Of a DNA stretch of 64,000 bases, positions 1-11,454 are shown piece after piece. The stretch covers positions 38,052,277-38,116,276 of the forward strand of contig NC_134569.1 in assembly GCF_050947875.1 (NCBI RefSeq). Direction: 5' to 3'. The first letter of the stretch is position 1. Each line of letters begins with the position of its first letter. The notes below the pieces were generated by a model that worked only from the letters and a program-made list of their open reading frames with translations, was not told the origin of the DNA and did no database searches. The position numbers were made by a program, and so were the translations under genes. The DNA comes from Dermacentor variabilis (lineage: Eukaryota; Arthropoda; Arachnida; Ixodida; Ixodidae).

Positions 1-326
1 CAAGAAAAGTGCTCGCGACCGCACGAGAAAAACTGGACCATCGCCCCTTCACAGAAGAAAAAGTTCCAGGACACTGGTCTAGACGGATTTCGGCACTCGA
101 GGCCTTAAGAGCTCTGCTTAAGTTCTCAAGGGCTTGTGAATCGTGCGAAAGACTTTGAAAGTTCTGGCGCGTAGCATCGCGTTATTATGTCAAGTTTTCT
201 CACTTTATTTTTTGTTCCTTCTTTCACCTTTTGATCCCTTTGCCCCTTTCCCGAGCACAGGATAGTCAGCCTCTGCTTACACTGGCTAACCTCCCTGTCT
301 TTCTTTCCCTTTTCTCTCTCTCTTTC
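1..326 (+). mobile_element. LINE (I-clade-like) 3' end, cut by window edge
   Basis: Frame 3 is open from the window start to the TGA at 156-158. It encodes the C-terminus of a LINE ORF2, with GHWSRR and ALLKFSRACESCERL as recognisable stretches; tick LINE proteins typically end in a hydrophobic, Leu/Arg-rich segment of this kind. A 3' UTR follows with the family signature (CAGGATAGTCAGCC, then GGCTAACCTCCCTGTC) and a CT-rich tail ending near 326. The copy at 47866-48250 aligns along its whole length, which fixes the frame and extent. The 5' part lies outside the window. This is a truncated, non-functional end of a retrotransposon. Confidence 0.75.
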
Positions 327-2503
327 AATTAAGGGAAATGTTGAGTTATTCAGTTCCTTTATGAGCGACGCTTATCTTAATAATGTAAATAATTATTTCT
401 ACCTGCCTGGTTGTTCCTTTTTGCACAATTTGCATATGTGAGATGCGACAATCAAACGCCAAGCCCTTGTTGTTCCTTATGTAAACCAAGAGAATGTATT
501 TTGCTAACTAAGGTAAGTCCCTTCAGTGGCTTGCGGACATGTGCTATGATAGCCGAAAGGGGCATGCAGTTGGTGAATTGACAACCAAACGGCGCATGAA
601 GGTTTACACCTTCTTGAGATACCAAATTGTGCTAAAATGCATCACTTTAATGCGGTAGTTGACCAGCCGTCGTCAAATAACACCACGGCAGTCCTTCATG
701 TTCTTTTAAGCTGAGTGTCGCCTCTTTTATTTCACATAATTGTTTCCCAATACGTTTTCCTCCCCCTCCTGAGGATTTAGAGGAAAAGAAAAGGAAGGAA
801 GGGGTAGCATCCTTTAGTTTCTTTCAAACAAAGAAAAAATTGAAATTCTGCTGTGAATGTTGAGATTTATTAAGTACACATCGGCTCACGAGATAAGTAA
901 AACATACCTGCTTCGTATCCGCGTCACACCTGTCCTCATGAACGGCTATGAAGTTGAGCTTCGCTGGAAAAAAATAAAATAAAAATAAAGCTGAAATATT
1001 TTTCTTCCTGTTAAAGACAGGGCACGTGGAGGAAGCTGTTCGCGGGCAAGGCGCGTAAGAATGGCTTATTTAAGTCCGTTGTAGATGAAGACAAGAAAAA
1101 TAAAAGCTATCTCTTCTCACTGTACACGCACGAGTGTTTGCGTTGAAAAATATTGACTCTTATACCCGCAGCTGGGTAAAACCTTTCGACGTATCCAGCT
1201 CTGCTAAGATCAATGAAAACAGTGTCCGCATGTCAAGTCGAAGCTTTTTCTCCGGTTATGTAACACGAAGTTGACGGAGGTCAGAAGGTTACGTGGGTCA
1301 GGCCTGTTTCTATTGTTAGTCGTAGTAATACGCCGTGCCTCACTAACGCCCACTTAGACGAGGGACAATCTTCACATGTCACCTCAGCAACACCCTTGCA
1401 ATAACATGTCCGCCGGTCACGCTTTTCTTTCTTTTTTCTTTGACTCAAGAGATTTACGACAAAACTGCGACTTGTACGGCTACTTCTTTAGATAGGATTT
1501 CCTCCCACTCTCAAAATCTGCGTTTCAGGCACCGCCGCTGGGTCTAACTCGGGTGAAAATCATTATTCGGCCCAAGAGGATTCTTCGAGGGTTAAAAACA
1601 GAATCCACGAATGACAAAGAGCTCGGCAGACTTGAGCGACTTCGCAGAACCACAACCCAATTTCTGCAGTGAGGAAAGCTGGAGACACAGAGGCCACGAT
1701 GCATTCTTTTCTACTTTCATCGGCTGTCATTTCCATCTGCAGCTATTGCACAGAGGATTTTGAGATTAATTATACTTTAGCTCCCTTTCTGTCTTCCCCG
1801 CTGCGGGGCAACATGTTAGAGAACAACAACTCAGGCTGATCCTTCTGCCTTTACTGTAAATGAAATCTCGCTCTTTCTGTATATTGCTTTTTTTTTGTAA
1901 GGGCAGCACCCTTAGGCGCTCGTTGGTACCTCAACATCCAGAAGTTAGAATGACCTGAATTATGACGCCCTCCCCCCTCCACACGCGCGCACGCACGAAA
2001 GAAAGAAAGAAGGAAAGAAAGTGGGAGGAGTGTATTGACGGTCTTCATGTTGAGGCAGAAAGCTGATGTTCAAGAAACGAGCAACCCGGGAGCTGTGGAT
2101 GCTTCATAAGCTGCTGGGTAGCTTTCACACCTTACGCATCACTGCGTAGAAAGTCTACGCGGTAGTCTAGTGCGGACCATGGTGATTGACAGACTGTACA
2201 ATGAAGCGCTACTAGAATGTGAGGTGCTGGACTTCGCAAGTGACAACCGACGTCTGCGAAGCGAACGCTCTGAATGATTTCTCGAGGTCTTCGCGTCCTG
2301 CGCGGGAGACTGCCAGCGCACTACGTTCTGTGTCCTGATTGTACGCTCTCAGCACACTCTTTCTACTGCTCTCTTTTATTGCTATGTCAATTATGTGGAC
2401 GCTCCTGGATCGTTTCTGCCGTCGCCGTGATGTTCCGTGTGAAGTCCAAGGGCGATAACATCGTCCCGCGGCGTATGCTGTATGTGCGAGTGAAAGTGCG
2501 AGG
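327..2503. other. No gene seen
   Basis: There is no recognisable coding region and no reading frame longer than about 80 codons. The stretch holds A-rich patches near 820-840 and 968-988 and an interrupted GAAAG purine run at about 1996-2024. I see no element ends. Confidence 0.5.
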
Positions 2504-2559
2504 GTGAGCCGACAATGGCCGCTGAATGTAGCGCGCGCAAGGGAGGTACGCGTGGAGGA

Positions 2560-2880
2560 AGTAGGCCGTCTTCTGTCGCGCGAAAGGCACCGGAAGGAGG
2601 TGGGGGAGGAGGTGGAGTGTGGTCTACTCCACGGCGGCCGCGTATGGCGCGGCCGCGCGGGCTTGAAAGCGAGCTGCGATGGGACAGAGTGCGCGCCGAG
2701 TGCTGGTAGCTTCGTGGGCGCTGTGTTCTCGCGCTTAGTTCGCGTTGAAGCGAGAGGCAGCGCGAAGGCCAGTTCGCTCGCTGCTGACGCCGCGATTCCT
2801 CACGCCAGCGTTACGACAGTGAGTTTCCGTGGTCATCGAGTGAGATGTGTTCATGTTTCCATGTGCGGGTGAAACTGCGA
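2560..2880 (+). repeat. GC-rich interspersed repeat, copy 1 (inverse of 49556-49835)
   Basis: The segment from about 2700 to 2875 matches the reverse complement of 49556-49740 block by block: GTTGTGTTCTCGCGCG-like, then GCGTTGAAGC, AGAGGCAGCGC, CTCGCTGCT and GGTCATCGAGTGAGAT, in the same order and similar spacing. It is therefore a dispersed repeat rather than a unique promoter, despite its high CpG content. The 64-codon frame at 2515-2709 has a fair start context but only low-complexity Gly/Arg-rich sequence, and I do not call it a gene. The family is not identified. Confidence 0.6.
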
Positions 2881-2930
2881 CTTTTTCTTGTCACCTTGTC
2901 AAGTGATTGATTTGTTTATTACGATATTGT

Positions 2931-3048
2931 TACGGACGGGTGAGAGAAGAGAGAGGAAGAAGAAGATCGGAGACGCTGGCTGCTGCGCGTTGTTGGTGGT
3001 CAGTCAGCTGTTCTGACTCATCCTGTATATATATTGTAAATATAATTT
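2931..3048 (+). mobile_element. Possible gypsy-type LTR fragment
   Basis: The sequence begins TGTTACGGACGGGTGAGAG, resembling the start of arthropod Ty3/gypsy LTRs. It goes on through a purine-rich stretch to TGTATATATATTGTAAATAT, a plausible TATA/polyadenylation region. No matching second LTR, CA end or target-site duplication could be defined. The right edge is placed where the sequence changes character, so the call is tentative. Confidence 0.3.
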
Positions 3049-3588
3049 TAGAGCGCAGCTCTTTGGCGTCCGTTCCTGGGTTTCGCGTCGTCGTCGGCCT
3101 CGTAACCAGCTCTGCCCCCCTTTCATCCCCCCAGCGCTAGCAGCGACCGACTGATACCGCTGGATGCCGCTGACGCCGCTAGAGAGTCAAGATAACGTGA
3201 CTGCGTAGAACATCGTCGCCGCCATGCAGAAAGAGGAGGAAAGGGTCCCCCCCCCCCCTGTATCGGCGTCAGCGGCATCAGTCAGTCGCTGCTATCTCTT
3301 CCCTCCTCCCTTTATCGTGTTGTCCGCTTGCTGCGCGCGCTTCTGCCCCCATCGTTTGCCGCTGGGTGTACACGCCGCCCCCCTCCCCCCTCTTCCTGCG
3401 AGTCTCCGGTTGTCAAAGCGCCGGCTCGAACTTAATTCCTTTCTTCGCTCCTCCTCCAATGCAACCCCTGTGCGGTGGCAATCAGAGAGCCAGATCGGTG
3501 GCGGCGGATCTGTATATGTGCACCGCCCGAGCCGAAATTGCCGCTGCCGTTCGCCACTGCGAAATTATCTGCCAGTTCTTTCTGAGCC
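3049..3588 (+). other. GC-rich leader-like region upstream of a small ORF
   Basis: This GC- and C-rich sequence precedes the ORF at 3589. It contains a C homopolymer at about 3248-3258 and two oppositely oriented blocks sharing GATGCCGCTGACGCCG (about 3162-3178 and, reversed, 3262-3280) that could fold into a stem. It could be the 5' UTR or promoter part of a dispersed element that carries the ORF. No host gene was recognised. Confidence 0.35.
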
Positions 3589-3762
3589 ATGAGCGAGACG
3601 ACCGATGGAAGTCCTCCGTCTGCTGCTGCTGCTGCTGCTGCTAAACGAGCTGCCAGAGCAGAGGCCCAGCGCCGTCGCCGTCAGAATCCAGAGGTGCGTG
3701 CCGCCGAAGCAGAAGCTTACCGTCGCCGCCGTCGAGATGATCCAAGAGTACGGGAAATATAA
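3589..3762 (+). CDS. 57-aa Arg/Glu-rich repeat ORF (STPR-like N-terminus)
   Basis: The ATG at 3589 has a reasonable context (GAGCC before ATG). The ORF encodes MSETTDGSPPS, a seven-Ala run, then two copies of a basic, Glu/Ala-rich unit: RAEAQRRRRQNPEVR and EAEAYRRRRRDDPRVR. Units of this shape (R..R.E..., a PEVR or DPRVR turn, then EA again) resemble the 23-residue STPR repeats of DNA-binding proteins such as silkworm FMBP-1. The frame stops at TAA 3760, immediately followed by a run of nine A, so it looks like only the first repeats of a longer protein. It is either a truncated copy of a repeat-borne gene or a processed fragment. No function is assigned. Confidence 0.4.
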   Translation: MSETTDGSPPSAAAAAAAKRAARAEAQRRRRQNPEVRAAEAEAYRRRRRDDPRVREI

Positions 3763-5074
3763 AAAAAAATTCTGTGATAGCGCATACATGTGTTGCTCGA
3801 TTTCTTTGCCTCAATCTATCGAAAAGGTGAAACAGCTTATTTGCTGCGCTCAAATTTCGCATTAGGAAGTAACGTAATCGTCGGTAATTTTTTTTCATGT
3901 ACCCGCATCATACCCGTAACAATAGGTTCGAAACGTTCGCGACGAATATGTCGCTGGCTTATTCACAACCGTAAACATATGTATGAATGAACTGCTGTAT
4001 GAAGGTGAAATGAACCAGCACGTATGCCCCACAGTTCACTACAACAGGTAAAACCCACCATTACGAGCTATGGTTAATACCACAGCCTTTGGTTTCTTTT
4101 CTTTCTGTGTGGGGGGCGTTTCGAGAATGCCTGTTCCGATTATGGGACTTGGGACAGAATAATAATATTGTTAAGGCAAGCTTAAATGGCAGAAGAAGGG
4201 CAGTAGCTGTAACGAAGACGACGACGAGGACAGTGTTGTTGAACGTGAAAGCTGTCCACCGTTCTTGTTCAAATCCTTCTGTCTGCGTGTAAATACATCC
4301 TGTATATTGTCGCAGCTTGTGTTTCACTTACGTAACAATATTTTGCTAACCAAAAAGTGGAAGGAATAGTGTGATAATCAGCAATAATCTTGGTAATTAA
4401 ATAAATTAGCAATACTTCTAAAACACAAGTTGAAGCTGGCCACAATACAACAAACACAATTGAAGCTGGAGGATCAGAAGCTGGTCGGTGCGCAAGGCAA
4501 GTACACTTAGCGGAAGTCATAAAAAATTAACAGATGTTCTCAGATACTGCTCCCTACACTTGTAGCGGAGTGCAAGGGCGTTCCTGATTTTTAGAAAATC
4601 CTCCACCACACGCACCGGTGCTAAACTGTGCGGCAATGCCAATGTGTTTCTTTCCTGATTTTGGGAATTATTGTAATAAAAGATGTTGTCAAAAGATTAC
4701 TGGTATAGTGGCATGTCTTGATCGTCAACCGGTTCCAATCCTACCACGTCAAGGAATTGGGATAGAGAAATTCGAGAAATTCAAGGAATTGATTTTAAAG
4801 CAAAGTTAAGTAGTGAAATTTAGCTATTTATTCAACAAGTTGGCAGTTAACGTCCGCTTTCGGACGCCCACCTCTGCTATGAATCTTGAGCAGCAAAAAT
4901 TTTGACTTTGTGTCAGTCTTTAATGTGACTCATTCCTAAAGTTTCATGTCCGAAGTGCATGGTACGAAAGGCGCCACAAATGTTTAAATTTAACTTTGAC
5001 CACCTAAAGTTATTCGACGTGTACCCAATTCATTGCAGGCAAGCAACTTTGCATTCTGCACCCAGAAAAATACG
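3763..5074. other. No gene seen
   Basis: The sequence is mixed, with short frames only. No transposon domain, element terminus or long simple repeat was recognised. Confidence 0.45.
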
Positions 5075-5152
5075 CCAGAGAATTGAACCTTCGACGTTGT
5101 GCTCAGCAGAAGAGCGCCATACCCTCTTGCCACCACGCCAGGTCGCCTAATT
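5075..5152 (-). mobile_element. tRNA-derived SINE head, antisense
   Basis: On the minus strand the sequence reads GCGACCTGGCGTGGTGGCAAGAG..., an A-box-like element (TGGCGTGGTGG). About 50 bases later comes AAGGTTCAATTCT, a B-box-like element. This is the layout of an RNA polymerase III promoter in a tRNA-derived SINE. No acceptor stem pairing was found, so it is not a functional tRNA. The 3' body of the SINE is not clear. Confidence 0.4.
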
Positions 5153-7304
5153 ACTCTTAATAACTAAGGAAAGTCACCGTTAAAAGAAAGGGGTGCTTAC
5201 GTTATCTGTCGTGCTCACCTGAACAAGTTACCTAGAAAGCTCTGAAAGAGTTCGCCATCACTTTGAGTACAACCTGGTCGGACAAGCAGTGCCGCTTTCA
5301 GAAAACAAAGGTTTAATTTTTAAAGGTAACTGCTGTGAAAGCACCGTCTTGTCCTTTGTTTCGAATCAGCACAGCGAACTCTTTATCCTTCTACAAAAAA
5401 GGCAAAAAACAAAAGAAAAGAAAAAAGAAAGAAAGGAAGAAAGGACTTCTCCTTTTTGATAAGTTGCAAAATCAAGGGCAAGCCATGCTTGAGAGACTTG
5501 GAGAGTCACATGCATACTGAACGCCCGTTCAATGAACATTGACAATGTAGCTCCGCGATGTTGTAATCGCGTGGCGGAGGTTTTCAGCCCGGGGTATTTT
5601 TTTTTTGTCGCGGGGGTTACTGAAGCGCGCGGTAAGTTACTTGGGAAAGTGTTCCCGAAATACTTTCTTCGAACCCTGAGGCCACGCACGCGCATCAGTA
5701 AGTAACCTGGGAAGCGCCTTGGGAACCCAATAAAGCGCAGTCTTGTTTCGTTTCTCAATTACTGGCTCCATACCACTCGCAGGTCTTTAGTGCTCTTGAA
5801 GGCGTTACTATGAACGGAAAACAGTGATGTTGCAAAAGCAACATTCCATACCCAATGTGGACGCATTGCTAACACGAAACTGCACGATTAAAGGAAGTAA
5901 CCAAAAAATGAAAGTAAATAAGAAAGAATGGTTTATAAAGCTGAACAGGTGCTGAAAGAGTCGTTTAACTTATCTTTGCTAGAATTGAAGACCGTGAATG
6001 TGAAATGTCGCTTACGGTGCTTTGCGCCGTACACCGGCCACACTGCCTGTAGTACGAGATTTAATGAAGAAAAAGAAAAGGTTATGAAGATGTCTGCGTG
6101 TCTAGTTGTTCAGACTGTTACGCCAGTGAACTTCAGCACTGTCTCTGACGAGAATACCCCATCGCGGCCAGTTCGAAAAAGTGATGCGCCTGCTGGCGCA
6201 AAGTTTGTCAAGCGGTAGTTATCTTAATGTTCGACGAAATTGATGTAATTCGACGAAAGTTTGTCTGGTCAGGCATGGTTTTAGGTTAATCACGATCACT
6301 TATCAAACCTGAAGAAGGATCGACTTTTCGGAACCGCGTTCGGTTTCCTTCTGCACGAGTAACCAGCACGCAGTTCCGAAGCGACGACCTTTCTTCGAAC
6401 GTGGTTCGTGACCGGGATTCACTACAAAATTTGTCAGTGTACTACATGAAGTGTTCACGCCGCCCATGGCAATGACGAATATATAGCATATCTCATCATG
6501 CTATGTCGATGAAATAAAAACAGATCAGCATGATTAATAGCAGCAGTAATAGCTAGTCTAGTTTGTAGACAATGTCTGCAAAGGAGATGAAATCTGAGTG
6601 CCACAGCTACAAAATTGGATGTGAATCTCCTGTATTTTTCCTCCTTCCACCGACAGAAACATTGTCCAGAGTGGACGACGGCGCCTAATTTCGGAGCACG
6701 CATTGTGTCCGCTTCTTTATTTTGAGGTTCTTTTCCGGGTCAGAGCTTTTAATTTCCGGAAGCCACGGGCTTGCCATGATCTCGCAAGCTCCGAAAGGTT
6801 CTCGTGCAAAAGTGGTGGCGGCTGGCCCCGCGCTAATTGCGTTGCCTTGACGAACGAACTCGTATGGCTGCACGTTTCACTCTGGCCCAGAAGACGTAGT
6901 GCGCGCACTTTTTGCACAAGCAACTGCAAATAATTACTGGAATTTGATGGCTCCAAGCGGACTTTCTATTTTTTTTTCTTACCGCTCGGTCGCCTAAAAC
7001 ATGCTTCTCAAGTCAACCACTTGCCTCTCCGTTCGGGAATCAGGCAGGTAGCACTCAACCATCGACGCTATCGACAAATACGCTGCATTCTCCAGTCTTT
7101 TCTGATAAGCTTGCCGCTTATGGTGGGCGAAGCCTTGTTTTCTTTTTTCGTCAGCACACGGTGAAGGCTTCAGAAGCTTTATTGGAAGATTTAATGTTAC
7201 AAAACTGAAAACTGGGTTTTTATAGCCTTTGATGGGACGCTGTTTTGGACGTGTCAAGAATATATTTGACCACCAAGGGCTCATTAAGGAGATATTAAAT
7301 TTAA
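5153..7304. other. No gene seen
   Basis: There is an A/G-rich run at 5394-5448. At 5583-5720, GTTACTTGGGAAAGTGTTCCC and a similar GTAACCTGGGAAGCGCC block suggest a degenerate internal repeat. The 130-codon minus-strand frame at 5366-5758 runs across these low-complexity parts and resembles nothing I know. Confidence 0.45.
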
Positions 7305-7427
7305 GTACGCAAGCACTTTTGCTATTTCGCCCCTATGAAAGTGCGGCCGCTGCGGCCGGAATTTGATCCTGCGACCTCGTGCTCAGTGGCAGAAAAAAGC
7401 CACCGCAGCTGGTTAAAATGAGGTTGA
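7305..7427 (-). mobile_element. tRNA-derived SINE fragment, antisense
   Basis: The minus strand gives GAGCACGAGGTCGCAGGATC, AAATTCCGGCCGCAGCGGCC and then a stretch ending GTACTTAAATTTAA. This order (B-box region, a CCGGCCGCGGCGGCC-like block, then GTACTTAGATTTAGGTGCACG) is that of the Ruka-type tick SINE. Its 5' side abuts the GATA repeat. The downstream part of the body is missing. Confidence 0.6.
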
Positions 7428-7760
<333 letters not shown>

Positions 7761-8150
7761 TTCAAGCTTCTATAAATGCTGTGACAGTAAAAAGAATATA
7801 AAAAAAGTTCAACGTGACCATGGCAATTTCGCATAGATGCACGCCAGTCATGCTATGTTCTACAATATATGGCAAGGACAAAAGAGCGAGGGCGTGTCGG
7901 ACTAACAATATCATTTTGTCTCTTATTACGGAAGGCACGGCGACAGCTGAATGGGTCGAGAGTTTCTTCTGACTTTTCTTTTTTTTCGTGCTACTACGGC
8001 ATATTCTCCGTTTGTAACTACACCCGCACATAAAATGCATACTGTTGCCCATTCTTCTTTTTACTTGTCGCGATTCCTTTCATATTAGGTGCGTTCCGCG
8101 GATGGAATTCACTGAGCGAATGTCTTTATGTGCCCTCACGAAAGCCTCTG

Positions 8151-8152
<2 letters not shown>
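7761..8152. other. No gene seen
   Basis: Unassigned sequence between a LINE tail and the first long TA tract. Nothing recognised. Confidence 0.45.

Positions 8153-8208
<56 letters not shown>
8153..8208. repeat. (TA)n microsatellite
   Basis: About 28 uninterrupted TA units. This is the left member of a pair of TA tracts enclosing 8224-8393. Confidence 0.95.
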
Positions 8209-8214
<6 letters not shown>

Positions 8215-8223
8215 TACCACTAG

Positions 8224-8390
8224 GTGACACGAGCCAGCGCTGAGAAAGAAGTGACTGGAACGCGCGCTCGGCAAGAGGTGGGCGCTGAAGAAGAAGAAGG
8301 CGCTAAAAACGCCGGCTTGAGTTTTTGTACGCCATCTTGTAGAACTGTCTGTCTCGTCGACGCCGGGTACATCTTAATTGTCTTTCCGTG

Positions 8391-8393
<3 letters not shown>
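8224..8393 (+). mobile_element. Probable solo LTR between two TA tracts
   Basis: The segment starts TGACACGAGCC and ends CCGTGACA, so it has TG...CA termini and short TGACA direct copies at both ends. It includes GAAGAAGAAGAAGGCGC and CGACGCCGGGTACATCTT, resembling parts of tick gypsy LTRs as I remember them. A target-site duplication cannot be read because both flanks are TA repeats. No internal retrotransposon sequence is present. Confidence 0.4.

Positions 8394-8443
<50 letters not shown>
8394..8443. repeat. (TA)n microsatellite
   Basis: About 25 TA units flanking the probable LTR on its right side. Confidence 0.95.
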
Positions 8444-8445
<2 letters not shown>

Positions 8446-9303
8446 ACAATCAGCAGAGTGTACTGGCCTTGTTTGAAGCTCTGGCAATTCGGCATTAAAA
8501 TATTTTAGATACAGTGTGCGAGTCAAGTCACAAAGCAAGCCCTTGTAACGGAACGTCTCGTATGTATTTCAGAGAGCAGTCCGAAGCAGCGCGCAGATAG
8601 AACACATTACGAGAAAAATAATGAATTTTTTCCATGCAATGGCGTAGTTTAGCTTAGGTCTCTTAATTTTCTGCGCTTGCAACCACGTAGCAGTATAAGC
8701 GGCAGCCGGTCTTTTCACTTTTCGTTTGGTCGCACCAGAGTCATATCTTTTCTTTTTTCCTTTTTCTACTTTTTTTTCTCAAAGCGCGCTTTAATAGAGG
8801 GGGGGGGGGGGCTTTTGTTTCTGTTTAGTAGGCACCATTCCTCTAACTGGGAGTCTTGCTAGCAAGAAGCAGAGCATGTTTTCCAAGCAGTTGCTACTCG
8901 CAGAAACGTAAAGGCGGCAAGGAGATTTAAGAAGCCGGAGGCTATATTTAGGAGGCATGTACTTAATGACTTGCAGTGCCGGACAATTCGTACTCTACAA
9001 AGCCACTCGATGGGGATGGAGGAGGAGGAGGGGAGGGGGGTGTTTTTCCGAACGCTTGTTCGCATGCGTGCGGCTGCGTGTGCACAAAATACACCTCCTT
9101 TAGGTGAGAGGCGTAACGTACACTTCGTCAAATTGAAGACTTTGGTGTTACTGAGCCACTTTGTATGTGCTTAGAGTATATATAATGTTCGAAGCGTTTA
9201 CATATCATCTGACAAGGCGGCAGGGCTGCGCTTACAAACACAGTGTTCGGCTTGTGTGCGCATTTATTTGGAGGTCATACGAATGACGTCATGGACACAA
9301 ATT
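8444..9303. other. No gene seen
   Basis: Contains a G homopolymer at about 8800-8811 and a GGA-rich run at 9020-9040. No gene or element was recognised. Confidence 0.45.
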
Positions 9304-9522
9304 CTGAGCATGGAGTTCTGCATTAAGCTCTGCGTTAGGCTAGCGAAAACTCCTAGTGAGCCACGAAACATGATTCAGCCATTGTATGGTGACGAAACGT
9401 TATCGAGAAGCCGTGTTTCTGAACTGCGCCAAAGATTTAGGGAAGGCAGAGAGTCTGTACAAGACGATCTCAAATTGGGAGTTAGTTACTGCATGGAAAT
9501 CGCCCTGTTACTGTACGCATGA
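9304..9522 (+). pseudogene. mariner-type transposase, N-terminal HTH remnant
   Basis: The frame reads MEFCIKLCVRLAKT, then YGDETLSRSRVSELRQRF and REGRESVQDD. This matches the first helix-turn-helix of mariner/SETMAR-like transposases, which bind the terminal inverted repeats and have the pattern FC.KLGK...E....L..AYGDE.LSRS.VFEWHKRF..GRE..ED. Only about 60 residues remain: the second HTH and the DD34D catalytic domain are absent and the frame ends at 9522. The next frame (9519-9785) is rich in Arg and Lys but cannot be aligned with confidence. It is a dead DNA-transposon fragment. Confidence 0.65.
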
Positions 9523-9814
9523 TATCAGGAGCTCTGAGACTGTTCAGGGATGCGCGTAACAAGATCCTACGCAACCATTTTAGGGAAACGGAAAATGAAT
9601 GCAAAACAACGTCGGCTCACACGCTGCAAAAGACCAGAAAAAAAAAAGCCACACGAACAATCGATGCTGAATTGTTGGAAAGGTCCAAAAAGGGATCGGT
9701 AAATGATGGTCGGTCAGCATCATTCGCGGACATGAAAGTTGGTTGTACCTGTATCGCCCTCAACGGGAGCGACAAAGTAGAATGAGTAGATTGGATACAG
9801 AGGCAAAATGAGAA

Positions 9815-9925
9815 AATACCCGTATACTTAAATTTAGGTACACGTTAAAAAACTCCAGGTAGTCCAAATTATTTCGGAGCCCCCACTACAGCTTGTCTCA
9901 TAATGGCATGTAAAAACCCATAATT
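9815..9925 (+). mobile_element. Ruka-like SINE, 3' body fragment
   Basis: The sequence GTACACGTTAAAAAACTCCAGG, GGAGCCCCCACTACAG, CTCATAATGGCATG and TAAAAACCC follows the order of the conserved tick SINE body (GTGCACGTTAAAGAACCCCAGG..., CACTACGGCG, CTCATAATCA, GTAAAACCCC). The tRNA-like head is missing. Confidence 0.65.
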
Positions 9926-10813
9926 TTATCTGAGATATGTTCCGGGCGAGTTGGTTCAAGTAGAGGGAGTACATGTTAGCGCGATAGGACAACAACGACT
10001 TAGTAGCAGGACAGAACAGAGCGAGTGCTAAACTTCAACCATAGAGAAAGCTTCAAATGTCTATCCGTAGTACCAATTCATAGCAATGAAACACCTGCGC
10101 AGCCGTGCGGCAGTCACGTTAAATAGGCCACAACGTTATGTCAAACAGTTGGAACTCGTCTCCGAAGAGATAAACAGACGTATCGCTAATGCAGTTCGTG
10201 CCTCGTTCCTAATATGAAAAGTTTCCAACAATTCCCGGGTCAGCGCGTCTCTTACTGTTGCCGAGTATTTTTATCTCACGAGGCCGTGCCTCACACTTGC
10301 AGGCAATGCAGTGCGCAGGTAAGTGCGCATTGCCTTTGTTTTATAGTGACAGTTCATGCTGCCGTGATCGATCTCTGACACAGCGTCCAGTGTGACGTAT
10401 ATAAGTCTTCCCACACATAGCGATATTTCATGTATACACTGCTAGTCACACCTCTCACGTAAGGTCTACTGTGCTTTATGGCATGAGAGTTTGTTGTCAA
10501 CATGGGTTATGCGCCCTTTATCTTTTATTTTTTATCTCTGATCTGTCCTTTTATATTTTGGAGGATAATATCTGAGACTGCTCCTAGGACCGAGCGTGGG
10601 TAGCCGGCTGGAATGGGCTTCGTGAATTGGTTATTAAAAGTAGCCTGCATGGCGTGAGAACACGACTTCATAAACGCGCATTCAACACAGGGAGGCATTC
10701 CTCTTTTAGCCAACTTGGAATGCTCTTTGCTGGAAGCCATCTCTCTCGGCTAGCTATATTTCGTCCAATTTTACACGACTTCCACGGCGCTTTATGCGTC
10801 CTGCCTTGGGGCT
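9926..10813. other. No gene seen; probable 5' leader of the next LINE fragment at its end
   Basis: Unassigned, with a GGGCGAGTTGGTTCAAG stretch near 9950 that may be an old repeat. The last 150 bases or so could be 5' UTR of the LINE ORF1 fragment at 10814, but I cannot set the boundary. Confidence 0.4.
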
Positions 10814-11454
10814 GTGGACGCGGAGCCTCCGACAGGCCCGAGCGGCCAGAGCACTACGACAGCGAGCTCTTCAATGACACATGCCACCGGGTCCACCAGC
10901 ACTGAAGACTTCATTGAGGCTCTTGCTCTCGTGGCCATAGCTTGCCAATCCGGCAGGCCAGAGGTCTACTTTGATAAACTCTTCAAGGAAACGAGGTACT
11001 TGGTCCGGCACAAGCGAAGACACGGAGGTTTACTCAGTTTCAGGCGATGACTCTTCGGATGATAGCTTTGTGTCGGTGATATGCCGAACAGAGGCTCATC
11101 AAGACGTCATCACCTAGCAGTACATAAACCCTGCAGGCAATCGTGAGCGCTGGCCGCACACCATCCTCTTCATATCTGTGGACTCTTCCATCAGTCTTCG
11201 AGGATTAAACAGGCAAGCTCTATCCGTTTTCCTTGAGGGAATAGCACCAAAGGAAATTAAGGAGGTACGACAAAACACGCGGAAGAATGTCTTGACTGTC
11301 GGTACGACCCATCTAAGGGCGCTAGACAAGCTCGGATGGATTACAGAATTGGGGAACATCAAAGTGCGCCCCCTTATACCAATTGAGGATGCCTGTACTG
11401 CCCGCGTCATCTACGACAGTCACCTGGCAATTGCGAACTCGGACCTGCCTTGGG
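10814..11454 (+). pseudogene. I-clade LINE ORF1 (gag-like), N-terminal half, broken
   Basis: Frame 10814-11050 opens with a Ser/Thr/Pro-rich start (MDAEPPTGPSGQS). After a frameshift, 11159-11450 reads PHTILFISVDSSISLRGLN, IAPKEIKEV, TRKNVLTV, VRPLIPIED and IYDSHLAIANSDLP. These blocks match, in order, the ORF1 protein of the minus-strand LINE at 53676-58574 (PHTLLFMPVD, IAPNEIKDV, VRSMIPTG, IYDVYVAIPNDDLP). It is therefore a second copy of the same family, in plus orientation. ORF1 proteins of such LINEs bind the element RNA. The zinc-knuckle C-terminus and all of ORF2 are missing; the match stops abruptly at about 11450. Confidence 0.75.

Noticed and set aside
2515..2709. Possible first exon (MAAECSARKGG...) in a CpG island
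   Set aside because: The surrounding sequence recurs inverted at 49556-49835, the peptide is low complexity, and no donor site or downstream exon was identified.
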